A model generated the notes under the pieces. It was not told the DNA's origin. It saw only the letters and a list, made by a program, of their open reading frames with translations, and did no database searches. From assembly GCF_000214825.1 (NCBI RefSeq), contig NC_015581.1:1674001-1738000 (forward strand): a stretch of 64,000 bases of DNA, in the 5' to 3' direction. A program made the translations under genes and the position numbers. Source of the DNA: Thiomicrospira cyclica ALM1 (GTDB lineage: Bacteria > Pseudomonadota > Gammaproteobacteria > Thiomicrospirales > Thiomicrospiraceae). Below are positions 48,258 to 57,119 of this stretch, one piece after another (the stretch's first letter is position 1; each line of letters opens with the position of its first letter).

Positions 48258-48932
48258 CTAATCCTCTGCCACGATTGCTTGGCTGAGTTTATAACCCTGC
48301 CCTCGCTCAGCTTGAATTAAATCGCCAAGATCAAAAGCTTGGAATAGTTTTTTTCGCAGCCGTGAAATTAAGACCTCTAGGCGGTTTTTGCCATCATCAT
48401 CGATAAAACCTAGCGCAGCTTTCAGTTGCCAAACCTCCACTAAGTCCGCTTCCGCCATTAACATAGCGTGCAATAAACGGGTTTCGTTCGCCGTTAGTCG
48501 CACATAATGATTATGATAGGTAAGTAGGTTAGCCTCTAAATTAAGTACCATCGGAGCTGTGTCTTGACGGCGTTTCTTTTTGCGCAAATAGGCTGCCATT
48601 GCGGCTAAAAGCTCTTCTGAATCCAAGGGTTTGGCTAGAAATAAATCGGCATCACTCTCGTAGCAAGCCACTCTATTTTCCGAATGGTCATTAACGCTTA
48701 GAACGATAATAATCATGTCAGGTCGAGCTTTGCGTAAGCGTGAAGCGAACGAAAGGCCATCCTCACCGGGTAATCCGACATCTAATATCGCCAAATCCCA
48801 GTAATCCAAAGCATGGTCAAACAAATCTTCAACCGACTCTAGCGCGGTTACCTCATAGCCCTGATTAAGCATCAAGTGCTTAAGGCTATCACGCAGCATT
48901 TTATGATCTTCAATTAAAAGGACTTTCGGCAT
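48258..48932 (-). CDS. OmpR-type response regulator of the adhesin island
   Basis: 224-residue response regulator. The receiver has E8/D9, phospho-acceptor D51 in LAILDVGLPGEDG and the Lys in FLAKPLD. The output domain is OmpR/PhoB winged-helix (LTANETRLLHAML, NRLEVLISRLRKKL, ERGQGYKLS). MPKVLLIEDH is taken as the start (48932, GGATGG just upstream); a start at 48983 would add 17 atypical residues. It lies downstream of a histidine kinase gene and just upstream of tpsB. Inverted repeats before it and before tpsB suggest that it controls itself and the tpsBA operon. Confidence 0.88.
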   Translation of the reverse strand: MPKVLLIEDHKMLRDSLKHLMLNQGYEVTALESVEDLFDHALDYWDLAILDVGLPGEDGLSFASRLRKARPDMIIIVLSVNDHSENRVACYESDADLFLAKPLDSEELLAAMAAYLRKKKRRQDTAPMVLNLEANLLTYHNHYVRLTANETRLLHAMLMAEADLVEVWQLKAALGFIDDDGKNRLEVLISRLRKKLFQAFDLGDLIQAERGQGYKLSQAIVAED

Positions 48933-48995
48933 AAGACCATCCAAACGACAAAAATTAATAATTATGCCAATAGAATAACCCATGCTTAAAAAACT

Positions 48996-49017
48996 AGCTT
49001 ACAGAAAACTGCAAGCT
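48996..49017. promoter_or_regulatory. Candidate operator upstream of the response regulator gene
   Basis: AGCTTACAG-AAAA-CTGCAAGCT: 9-base arms with one mismatch and the same AAAA spacer as the tpsB site; 17 of 18 core bases are identical. It lies in the 97-base gap between kinase and regulator genes, about 65 bases before the regulator start. Likely autoregulation. Confidence 0.68.
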
Positions 49018-49029
49018 AAACGAAGTGAC

Positions 49030-50919
49030 TTACAAACGAGGAAGGATAACGGTAAAAATAACGAGATCGTCGTCGGTTTTTACCTGGATATGGCCACCCA
49101 ATAAATCAACGGAACCATGCACAAGATAAAGCCCTAGCCCAGAACCCGTCACTTTTTTAGCGGCCGGACTGCGATAGTATTTTTCAAAGACGCGATCAAT
49201 ATCCGGTGGACCATATTCGCCGACACAATTTTTAACCTCAAGCAACAGTTCACCCGAATCTGTTTGGCCCAAATACACGGAAATTTCGGTATTGTCTTGC
49301 GAATACTTAACTGCGTTATCAATCAAGTTATTGCAAATCACCTGAAAAATATTGCTATCGCTCACCCAAATTAATGACTTTAGAGTCGCTGGTGCCGTGA
49401 ATCGAATATCGCCGATGGTTGCATAGTAGCCCACAACCCGTTTCAGCAATTCGTAAGGCTCAAACTCAACCGGATTAACCAGAGTTTTGCGTTCTTCAAA
49501 CCGCTGTACATGGGTACAGCGCTCAATAACCTGGTCAATATCTTTTAAAGCCATCAAGGCGTGTGGCTTGGAATTGGGTAGGGATAGGTTCTGTTCCAAT
49601 GCAATTTGAATCACCGACAAAGGGGTTTTTAGTTCATGGCTTAACATGGCTAAAAAGCGTTCTTTTTCGAGTTTTACTTTTTCAGTAATCGCCAACCGCT
49701 CGCTAGAAATCTGATGTTGTTTCTCCATTGATTGCCGCTGTGTAATAGCGTGGCGTATTTTTAACACCATAACAAACTGCAGCAACAAAACCGCTACAAA
49801 CGAGGTCATCTGGAATAAATACAGCCCAAATACCTCAACCGATAGCCAGCCCAATAACACCAAAATCATGGTTATCGAGCCTAATAAACCACTAAGCGTG
49901 GCTAAAAAAATCAGTATTTGCTCAAATTTCAAAACCGAGGTAAAAGTTAGATAGAAGGCTTTTATAAGCCAAGTGCTGTACATCAGAATGACATACAGGC
50001 CAATAAAAGGTATCACATCAACATAAAAATGGAAGAAAACCCCAATAATACCAATAGCACCCGCAGCGATTGCTAGCAGTGTCATGCCAAATAATATTGG
50101 GGTTCGCCTTAAAGAAAGTTCTAAAAACTCGATGTAAACTACCGAAACGGCAACTAGCAACATCATAAACGACAGCGGAACCAGCATCGCATCCAATGTC
50201 GGCCAATTTTGCAGTAGATACAAGCCTAAAAAACCGTTAACACTCACCATGGTTAATATAAAAATGGCGAGATAAATAACAAAAAATTGATAAAGTCGAT
50301 TTTTAATCCAGTCGCCCTGAAACAGGTTGAAAACAAGCAGTGTTAACAAAATCCCAAATACCAAAGCAAACAAAACATAACTGTTACGCGCATTGCTGAA
50401 AAATGCTTGTTCCGACCAGCCATTCATAATTAATATTGTGGTGGAATGGGTTTGCAGACGTAAATAAGCATAGTCGGGCAGGTTTTCGATAACAAATAAA
50501 GCGCTACGGTGAGGGTGAAGCTGATCGGCGTATGGCCGTTTGTTACCCGCTTGGTGATGCTGCCACTGGCCATGATCGTCTTGATAATGCAGATCTAGAA
50601 AATCCAAATAAGGCGGCTGGATTTCAAGCCACAGTCCGTTTTCATATATCGCTTGCTGTTTAAACGGTCTTAAATCTAGCTGAAACCAAAATGCGGAACG
50701 AGTATAACCACCCAAAAATGACGTTGAGGGGTGCGGAATAAATTCGCCATGCTCGCTGGCTTGAAAAACATCCGCCAAAGTCAGCTCAGTAGTTTTGTCT
50801 TCAAAAACACTGAAGGTAATCGTTTGAGGTTGCGGTTGTGAAGCAGATGCGGCGTTGATAAGCAGTGAAGCACTGAACCAAACCAGTGCCATGCAAAAAA
50901 ACGCTACTCGGGAGGTCAT
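49030..50919 (-). CDS. 7TMR-DISM hybrid-free sensor histidine kinase
   Basis: 629-residue membrane kinase. Signal peptide (residues 1-27), then a periplasmic 7TMR-DISMED2-type domain (SFLGGYTRSAFWFQLDLRPF, a carbohydrate-binding-like jelly roll), seven helices near 180-385, a short coiled coil, HisKA (MLSHELKTPLS, His near 425) and HATPase (NLIDNAVKYSQD, GSGLGLYLV). There is no receiver domain. DISM sensors are thought to read carbohydrates or envelope-related ligands. Twelve bases downstream of truD and 97 upstream of the regulator; together with that regulator it probably sets adhesin expression. Confidence 0.88.
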   Translation of the reverse strand: MTSRVAFFCMALVWFSASLLINAASASQPQPQTITFSVFEDKTTELTLADVFQASEHGEFIPHPSTSFLGGYTRSAFWFQLDLRPFKQQAIYENGLWLEIQPPYLDFLDLHYQDDHGQWQHHQAGNKRPYADQLHPHRSALFVIENLPDYAYLRLQTHSTTILIMNGWSEQAFFSNARNSYVLFALVFGILLTLLVFNLFQGDWIKNRLYQFFVIYLAIFILTMVSVNGFLGLYLLQNWPTLDAMLVPLSFMMLLVAVSVVYIEFLELSLRRTPILFGMTLLAIAAGAIGIIGVFFHFYVDVIPFIGLYVILMYSTWLIKAFYLTFTSVLKFEQILIFLATLSGLLGSITMILVLLGWLSVEVFGLYLFQMTSFVAVLLLQFVMVLKIRHAITQRQSMEKQHQISSERLAITEKVKLEKERFLAMLSHELKTPLSVIQIALEQNLSLPNSKPHALMALKDIDQVIERCTHVQRFEERKTLVNPVEFEPYELLKRVVGYYATIGDIRFTAPATLKSLIWVSDSNIFQVICNNLIDNAVKYSQDNTEISVYLGQTDSGELLLEVKNCVGEYGPPDIDRVFEKYYRSPAAKKVTGSGLGLYLVHGSVDLLGGHIQVKTDDDLVIFTVILPRL

Positions 50920-50931
50920 AGTTTAGGCCGC

Positions 50932-51990
50932 CTATGCATGGAGAACCTCTAAGGCTTCTCGCAACCAATTAGTGGCATATTGTCCAGCGGCTAATTCAAA
51001 TTGAATGATTAGATCGCGCGAGCTTTGCTCTGGTTGCTTTTGCCCATCAGTGGCCTGCCATTCCCAATGCACACCCTGCGCCATAACCCGTAAAGCACGA
51101 CGATCGGTTTTTAATTTTAAGTCCGTTAGTCCTTGGCACCAGGCCTGGTGCGATGACAGCACCTGATCTTCGATTTGTTGGACCGCCTGCCGAGCCGGCG
51201 TGGGTTCAAAACCGACCAACGGCCCTGTTGGGTGGATATCAAAGCTGGCTACCCGTTGTGCCAAATCGGCACTGGCATCATCGACAAACCACTTCGCAGA
51301 CCCTTCAAGCTGAAAAACGTCGCCCAGGCAGGCCTGGTTCCAGTTGCCTTGTTTGACGCGTTCGCCCAGCAGGTGATTAAAAAGAAAAGAACGCGCCGCG
51401 GAAATATACAAACTGCGCTGTGCGGGTTTCAAACGGGTGAGCTCACCATGAAATAAACGTTGCGCCATCACCAAATTATGCTCATTACGGCCAAAGCGTT
51501 GCGCACCAAAATAATTGGGTACACCCGCTCCTGCCATTTGTTGTAGCCGCGAATTAAGCGCCGCTTGATTCGCGGTGACATCGCGCAACCGAATAATAAA
51601 CCGATTGCCTTTTAAGCCACCGGTTTGTAATTTACGTTGATGGCGGGTTGCCGACAATACTTGCACACCCTCGATAGACCACTGATCCCATTGCGGATCG
51701 GCTTGCCCTGGCAAATACAAACTAAACCATTGACGGGTAATACCATGACGATCTTTAAGACCGGCAAAACCCACATCTCGTAAGCGAATATTGGCCGACT
51801 TGGCCAGTTGTTGCGCCACCCAGTCGGTATTTTGGCCGATCTTTTCGACCCACAACCACAAGTGCTCGCCCTGACCGGTCAACGGGTAGGATAAAACTTC
51901 TTCGACCTGAAAGTCCGCTGGCTGTTGTTTCAGTTGCGCACAGCCTAAAGGACCACCGTACGCATAAGGGAGTTGTGCCATGTGCGTCAT
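50932..51990 (-). CDS. truD: tRNA pseudouridine(13) synthase
   Basis: About 352-residue enzyme making pseudouridine at position 13 of tRNA-Glu. Signatures: PADFQVEEVLSYPLTGQGEHLWLWVEK near the N-terminus, FAGLKDRHGITRQWFSLY with the catalytic Asp, GNRFIIRLRD, and VPNYFGAQRFGRNEHNL. The open frame runs upstream to 52209 inside the Tim44 gene, but homology begins at about 51981-51990; the ATG at 51990 lies seven bases after the Tim44 stop. No good ribosome binding site is seen. Followed by the kinase gene. Confidence 0.9.
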   Translation of the reverse strand: MTHMAQLPYAYGGPLGCAQLKQQPADFQVEEVLSYPLTGQGEHLWLWVEKIGQNTDWVAQQLAKSANIRLRDVGFAGLKDRHGITRQWFSLYLPGQADPQWDQWSIEGVQVLSATRHQRKLQTGGLKGNRFIIRLRDVTANQAALNSRLQQMAGAGVPNYFGAQRFGRNEHNLVMAQRLFHGELTRLKPAQRSLYISAARSFLFNHLLGERVKQGNWNQACLGDVFQLEGSAKWFVDDASADLAQRVASFDIHPTGPLVGFEPTPARQAVQQIEDQVLSSHQAWCQGLTDLKLKTDRRALRVMAQGVHWEWQATDGQKQPEQSSRDLIIQFELAAGQYATNWLREALEVLHA

Positions 51991-51997
51991 GTGGAGG

Positions 51998-52951
51998 TCA
52001 GAATTGCTGTTGAATACCGGCGATCTGCCAGTTACCCTCGCCCGCCTGTAATCGACGAATATGCCAAATTTCATTAAAGGCGTGTGCATCATCATCGCGG
52101 CTTTCTTTAATATAGCCACTGAAACGAATACTAACCACAAAGTAGTCGCCATCAATGGATTGATCAACCAATTCACTGTGTAGCGTATCGACTTCGGTAT
52201 AATTTTCACCGGGCACCATATCGGCCATCAATGCCTGAAGCTCAGCAAACAATTCGGGCGTACAGTAGCTTTCAATTTCGGAGGCATCCCCCTGATCCCA
52301 AGCCTTTTGCACAGCAACAAAATGCTGTTTGGCCCCTTCCACAAACGCATCTGGGTTAAACCAGCTCGGGGTTTCAACATGATGTAGCGCATTAATACCT
52401 AAACCTGAGCCAATCATCGAACCGCTGTAATTCGGATCGTATTGCTGGGCTTGATTAACCGGGCTCGCTGGGGGCGCCTCACGATACTGGGATTGAGCTG
52501 AGGCACGCTCTTGCGATGAGGTATTGTGTGCAGAAGCGCCAGGGGTACCGGCATACTGCCCCGACTGACGCGCCCGCAAAGTACGAAGCAACATATACAG
52601 CCCGAATGCTAGAGCACCGAATAGCAAAATGTCCATAAACTGTAAGCCATCAAAACCATCACCAAAGAACATCCACGCCAATAAACCACCTGCCGCCAGA
52701 CCTGCTAACGGGCCTAACCAACGTGAGGTACCTGAATTGGCCACCGCTTGCTGACGCTGGGCTTGGCGTTGCTGTTGTTGCTGTTGACGTTGCTGACGCT
52801 GGGCCTGCTGCTGTTGACGCTGATGAGCCGGCATAGAATGTTGCTTGCCAAAACTGCCGCCACCGCCAAAACGCTTGGCTTCAGCGGGCTGTGGCATGAT
52901 TAAAATAGCACCTAGCACTAAGCTAGCAAAGACTAACAATCCGTTTTTCAT
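51998..52951 (-). CDS. Tim44-domain membrane protein
   Basis: 317-residue protein. It has an N-terminal signal-like helix (LLVFASLVLGAILIMPQPAEA), a Gly-rich patch (FGGGGSFGKQ), a strikingly Gln/Arg-rich run at about residues 43-68, and two helices near 80-125. The C-terminal Tim44-like domain (residues about 190-315) contains VEGAKQHFVAVQKAWDQGD, EIESYCTPELFAEL and IWHIRRL, related to mitochondrial Tim44 and ribosomal MRPL45. The bacterial function is unknown. GGGAG lies eight bases before the start. Likely heads a transcript with truD. Confidence 0.87.
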   Translation of the reverse strand: MKNGLLVFASLVLGAILIMPQPAEAKRFGGGGSFGKQHSMPAHQRQQQQAQRQQRQQQQQQRQAQRQQAVANSGTSRWLGPLAGLAAGGLLAWMFFGDGFDGLQFMDILLFGALAFGLYMLLRTLRARQSGQYAGTPGASAHNTSSQERASAQSQYREAPPASPVNQAQQYDPNYSGSMIGSGLGINALHHVETPSWFNPDAFVEGAKQHFVAVQKAWDQGDASEIESYCTPELFAELQALMADMVPGENYTEVDTLHSELVDQSIDGDYFVVSIRFSGYIKESRDDDAHAFNEIWHIRRLQAGEGNWQIAGIQQQF

Positions 52952-53034
52952 TGCGTTAACTCCCTATAAAGTTGACGTATTTCAATTTCAAAAGTATAAC
53001 AAAAACAAGCGCTCGGACGACTAATTCATCCGAT

Positions 53035-54201
53035 TTAAAGCGCGGCCATCATCGCCTGTTTTAAAGCTTGGTCTGATAACACCAGCGGATTGCCTAGCAT
53101 ACTACCCGCCCGGCAACACGCTAACACCGGCGCCAAGTTATCAGCACGCAAGCCAAATTCAGCCAAACCTTGTGGCACATAATCAGCCGACATCTGCTCC
53201 AAATAAGCCACCAGGCCTGCTAACCCACGATGCCCGGTTAGCAATTCGGCAACCTGGACATACTTATTGAGCGCCGTCGTAGCCTGCTCGGATGATGCGA
53301 TTTGTAACGCTTCGATATTGGCGCGAGTAATGGGCGCAAGCAATCGGGCACAAACCACCCCGTGCGGGGCTTCAAAATAGGCGCCAATGGGTCCGGCCAA
53401 CCCATGCACGGCACCCAAACCCGCATTAGCTAGGGTCATCCCGGAAAGGCTGGCGGCTAACATTAATTGACCATAACCCTGCTGTTGGCAGGTCGGGTCA
53501 TTTGATGCGATCAAATCAAATGCGCCTTTAAACAAGCACATACCTTGCCATGCAAGTGCATCGGTGATCGGATTGGCCTTCAGCGTCACGTAGGATTCTA
53601 ACAACTGGGTGAAGGCATCCATCGCAGTAGGATATAGGACCGAAGCCGGGCAATGTGGCAAAAACGCGGGATCTAACCAGGCCTGCTTGGCCAGCAGTCG
53701 GTCATCACGAAAGGATTTTTTGTATTCGCCGAGTTTGGAAATGACCGCATTTTTGGTGGTTTCCGACCCCGTTCCTGCCGTTGTTGGCACCGCCATAAAC
53801 GGCACGGGCGTGTGCTGAATTTTGCGACCACAGCCCACGCCTTCTAAATAATCGACCACCGAAAAACGCTCTGGCAGCAGGCCTGCTACTGCTTTGGCGG
53901 CATCCAAGACACTGCCACCACCAAACCCAATGACCAGTTCAATGCCCTGTGGCGCTTCAGCGACTAACTTATCCACAACCGCTGGCGATGGCTCTCCGCG
54001 CACCACCACACGATGCACTTTACGGCACTCAAACACCCGAGCCAGACGCGGTTCCACAAAATGCGCATCGGCATAACCGCCACTAATCAACATGACCTGG
54101 TTTTGGCTTTGCGCCAAAATCGCATCCGCCAAGCGGCTATCGGTACAGCCCCAACCAAACTCAATCGCCGGCATTTGTGCCAATGAAAAACTATTGATCA
54201 T
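53035..54201 (-). CDS. Iron-containing alcohol dehydrogenase
   Basis: 388-residue group III NAD(P)-dependent alcohol dehydrogenase. Features: GFGGGSVLDAAKAVAG (cofactor phosphate binding), VPTTAGTGSETTKNAVIS, YPTAMDAFTQLLESY (metal-ligand Asp), ANAGLGAVHGLAGPIGAYFEAPHGVVCA with metal-ligand His residues. Substrate alcohol or aldehyde is unknown. AGGACA lies about eight bases before the start. It contains three CAGGCCTG palindromes (53212, 53678, 53878). Confidence 0.9.
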   Translation of the reverse strand: MINSFSLAQMPAIEFGWGCTDSRLADAILAQSQNQVMLISGGYADAHFVEPRLARVFECRKVHRVVVRGEPSPAVVDKLVAEAPQGIELVIGFGGGSVLDAAKAVAGLLPERFSVVDYLEGVGCGRKIQHTPVPFMAVPTTAGTGSETTKNAVISKLGEYKKSFRDDRLLAKQAWLDPAFLPHCPASVLYPTAMDAFTQLLESYVTLKANPITDALAWQGMCLFKGAFDLIASNDPTCQQQGYGQLMLAASLSGMTLANAGLGAVHGLAGPIGAYFEAPHGVVCARLLAPITRANIEALQIASSEQATTALNKYVQVAELLTGHRGLAGLVAYLEQMSADYVPQGLAEFGLRADNLAPVLACCRAGSMLGNPLVLSDQALKQAMMAAL

Positions 54202-54257
54202 TTGTTTTGTCCTGTGCTGTTATAACATTCCAGATTTTACGACCAACCTAGCATAGA

Positions 54258-56297
54258 TTACTTGGCCTTCGCCGCCAGCATCGCGCGAATTTGCTCTAAT
54301 TGCGCATTGCCGTGCGCCTTCGCTTCTTCTTTGCTTAACTCAACACCCGGCTTGCCCTCCCACTGCAGAACATCCTCGGGCAGTTCGTATAAAAAACGAC
54401 TCGGTTCACAGCGCATATCCTCGCCGTATTTACGCCGTTTTTGGGCATAAGTCATAGTCAGCGAACGTTGTGCCCGGGTAATACCCACGTAGGCTAAGCG
54501 CCGTTCTTCTTCCAAGCCGGGTGACTCCAGGTTTTGTTTATGCGGCAGCATTTCTTCTTCGACACCGACCAAAAACACATGCGGAAACTCCAAGCCCTTT
54601 GAGGCGTGTAGGGTCATCAGGCTAATCATGTCATGCTCTTTTTCGTCTTCATTGCGCTCCATAATATCCATCAACGTCATGTGCGAGACCACTTTTGCCA
54701 GTTTGAGCTGGTCACCATCTTCTTCATCGGCTTTTTTAACAATCCGCTCAATCCACAATAATAAATCACGGACATTTTCAATCCGCTTTTCTGCGGTTTT
54801 GACCGAACTGGCCGTTTCCATTAACCAGTTATCGTATTCAATTTTATCCAGCACACCGCGAACAAAGGTGACCATCTCTGCGCCTTCCAACACCTCAGCT
54901 TCTTTGACCCAATCAAGCAACACCTGACCGAACAGTTGCACCCGTTTGAGCGATTTTTCCGACAGAATTTGGGTTAAACCAAACTCTTGCGTAGCATCAA
55001 ACAAACTGATCCCGCGGTTGGTAGCATAGGTCGCCAATTTTTCGAGGGTGGTCGCGCCAATTTCACGCCGGGGCGTATTAATAATGCGCAAAAACGCTGC
55101 GTCATCATCGGGGTTCACAATCAATTTAAGATAAGACATGACATCTTTTATTTCTGCCTTATCAAAAAACGACTGGCCACCCGACAAAATATAGGGCAAA
55201 TTTTGCTCGCGCAATGCCCGTTCAATTAAGCGGGCCTGGTGGTTACCGCGATACAAAATCGCATAGTCGCGGGTTTTGGTGCGATGCTGAAATTTATGCA
55301 CCACCAGTTCCGACACCACCCGCTCGGCTTCTTGGTTTTCATTCGCACAGGCAATCACCCGAATGGCATCGCCCATGCCCATTTCACTCCACAGCCGTTT
55401 TTCAAACACATGAGGGTTTTGGGCGATTAACGCATTGGCACTTTGTAAAATACGCTGACTTGAGCGGTAGTTTTGTTCCAGCTTCACCAAATGCAAGCCC
55501 GGAAAATCCTGCTGCAACATCGCCAGGTTTTCCGGTTGCGCACCACGCCAGGCGTAAATCGACTGGTCATCGTCGCCCACCACGGTCAATTTGCCGTTTA
55601 AACCGACCAACTGGCGCACCAATTTATATTGCGCCGCGTTAGTGTCTTGATACTCATCCACCAGCAAATAACGCACTTTATTTTGCCACTTGGTCAAAAT
55701 GTCTGGCTGATCATTAAACAGGCGCACCGGCAAGCCAATCAGGTCATCAAAATCCACCGCATTGTAGGCATGGAGCTGTTTTTGATAGGCGGCATACAAG
55801 CGGGCACGCGCCTGTTCCAGGGGATTTTCAGCCATTTCTAAGGCGATTTTGGGATCAAGATGTTGGTTTTTCCAGGCCGAAATCTCCCACTGCACACCGT
55901 CCAATTCTTCGGGTGACAAATCGTTTTTCTTCATCAATTCTTTAAGGATTTGTCCGGTGTCGGTAGCATCCATAATCGAAAAATTGGCTTTATAGTTCAG
56001 CGCCTTATATTCCTGACGAATAATGTTAAGCCCTAGGTTATGGAAGGTCGATACATTGAGGCCTTTGGCGGGGGTGTCCACCATCAGCTTGGTAACCCGC
56101 TCTTTCATTTCACGCGCGGCTTTATTGGTAAAGGTGACCGCATAAATATGGTGCGGTTTGAAGTCATGCTTGCGCACTAAATGGGCAATCTTTTCAGTGA
56201 TAACCCGTGTCTTACCACTGCCCGCACCGGCAAGCACCAACAACGGGGTGTCGATATGTAATACCGCTTCTAATTGTCGTGGATTTAAACTATGCAT
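54258..56297 (-). CDS. rep: ATP-dependent DNA helicase Rep
   Basis: About 679-residue superfamily 1 3'-5' DNA helicase that helps forks pass protein blocks. Motifs: MHSLNPRQLEAV (Q motif), LAGAGSGKTRVI (Walker A), TFTNKAAREMKERV, LLVDEYQDTN (Walker B), GDDDQSIYAWRGA, LEQNYRSS, SLMTLHASKGLEFPHVF and VGITRAQRSLTM. Length and IDEY-type motif favour Rep over UvrD. The frame is open to 56342, but the start at 56297 matches homologues; neither has a good ribosome binding site. Divergent from the phosphatase gene. Confidence 0.9.
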   Translation of the reverse strand: MHSLNPRQLEAVLHIDTPLLVLAGAGSGKTRVITEKIAHLVRKHDFKPHHIYAVTFTNKAAREMKERVTKLMVDTPAKGLNVSTFHNLGLNIIRQEYKALNYKANFSIMDATDTGQILKELMKKNDLSPEELDGVQWEISAWKNQHLDPKIALEMAENPLEQARARLYAAYQKQLHAYNAVDFDDLIGLPVRLFNDQPDILTKWQNKVRYLLVDEYQDTNAAQYKLVRQLVGLNGKLTVVGDDDQSIYAWRGAQPENLAMLQQDFPGLHLVKLEQNYRSSQRILQSANALIAQNPHVFEKRLWSEMGMGDAIRVIACANENQEAERVVSELVVHKFQHRTKTRDYAILYRGNHQARLIERALREQNLPYILSGGQSFFDKAEIKDVMSYLKLIVNPDDDAAFLRIINTPRREIGATTLEKLATYATNRGISLFDATQEFGLTQILSEKSLKRVQLFGQVLLDWVKEAEVLEGAEMVTFVRGVLDKIEYDNWLMETASSVKTAEKRIENVRDLLLWIERIVKKADEEDGDQLKLAKVVSHMTLMDIMERNEDEKEHDMISLMTLHASKGLEFPHVFLVGVEEEMLPHKQNLESPGLEEERRLAYVGITRAQRSLTMTYAQKRRKYGEDMRCEPSRFLYELPEDVLQWEGKPGVELSKEEAKAHGNAQLEQIRAMLAAKAK

Positions 56298-56399
56298 TCT
56301 TTGCTGAACATCTGGGTTAAAAGGTAGAATATGATAAAACATATTGCAAGTGCGTGAAGCCTTAGATTACCTTCAATTAATTAAGTGGAATTGTGAGAT

Positions 56400-56993
56400 A
56401 TGAAACGCCGTGATTTTGTTAAAACCTTAGCGACCAGTTTTATGGCACCAGGCCTGCTACTAAGCCAACACACGCTAGCGGCCGATAAAAATGCCGAGTT
56501 CTGGCGCTTAGCCGCCGAAGGCAACAACCTAATTTGGTGGCGCCATCCTCGCACCTATCCCGGCATTGGCGATCCCGAAGGTTTTCGATTAGATAACTGC
56601 ATGACCCAACGCCGACTCAATGCTCAAGGTCGTGCCGAAGCACGCCAGATTGGCGCTGTGTTTCAGACCTCGGGTGTCAAACTTGACCGAATTTTATCGA
56701 GTGCCTGGTGTCGTTGTACCGAAGCCGCCGATATTGCATTTGGGCGCCATGAAGTGTGGGAACCCATCAACTCTGTCTTTGCAAACCGTGACCGTGGGCC
56801 AGCACAAACCCGCGCCGTTTTAACCGCCGCCGCCCAACAACCCGCGGGCGAAAACTGGATTTTAAGCACCCACCGCAGCAACATTCTGCTGGCGACCGGT
56901 CAAAATACCTCCATGGGCGATGTGTTACTAACCCGCTACGACCCCAAACAACCCGATCAACTGCGTGTGCTGGCAAGGCTGGATTGGCGTTAG
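56400..56993 (+). CDS. Exported histidine-phosphatase-family protein
   Basis: 197-residue protein with a Tat-like signal (MKRRDFVKTLATSFMAPGLLLSQHTLA). The mature part is a histidine phosphatase superfamily domain: the catalytic motif appears as WRHPRTYPGIGDPEGFRLDNCMTQR (RHP rather than the common RHG), then LDRILSSAWCRCTEAA and the second-His region ILSTHRSN. Similar periplasmic RH(A/P)-type proteins have no proven substrate. Monocistronic in appearance; 126 bases of gene-free sequence follow before the mcrB gene. Confidence 0.82.
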   Translation: MKRRDFVKTLATSFMAPGLLLSQHTLAADKNAEFWRLAAEGNNLIWWRHPRTYPGIGDPEGFRLDNCMTQRRLNAQGRAEARQIGAVFQTSGVKLDRILSSAWCRCTEAADIAFGRHEVWEPINSVFANRDRGPAQTRAVLTAAAQQPAGENWILSTHRSNILLATGQNTSMGDVLLTRYDPKQPDQLRVLARLDWR

Positions 56994-57119
56994 GTGGAGA
57001 TCAAGCCGTTCATACTGTTTACACCTCAAATGTTCTTACTCCGCCTTTAACCCTGAGCAAAAATTCGCATCCATCAAGATGCTTAGTTAGAATGAACGGA
57101 ATGATGTAAGGGATGAGAA

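Noticed and set aside
52000-52209. N-terminal extension of TruD reaching into the Tim44 gene
   Set aside because: The extra 73 residues do not resemble TruD and overlap a well-supported gene; homology begins at about 51981-51990.
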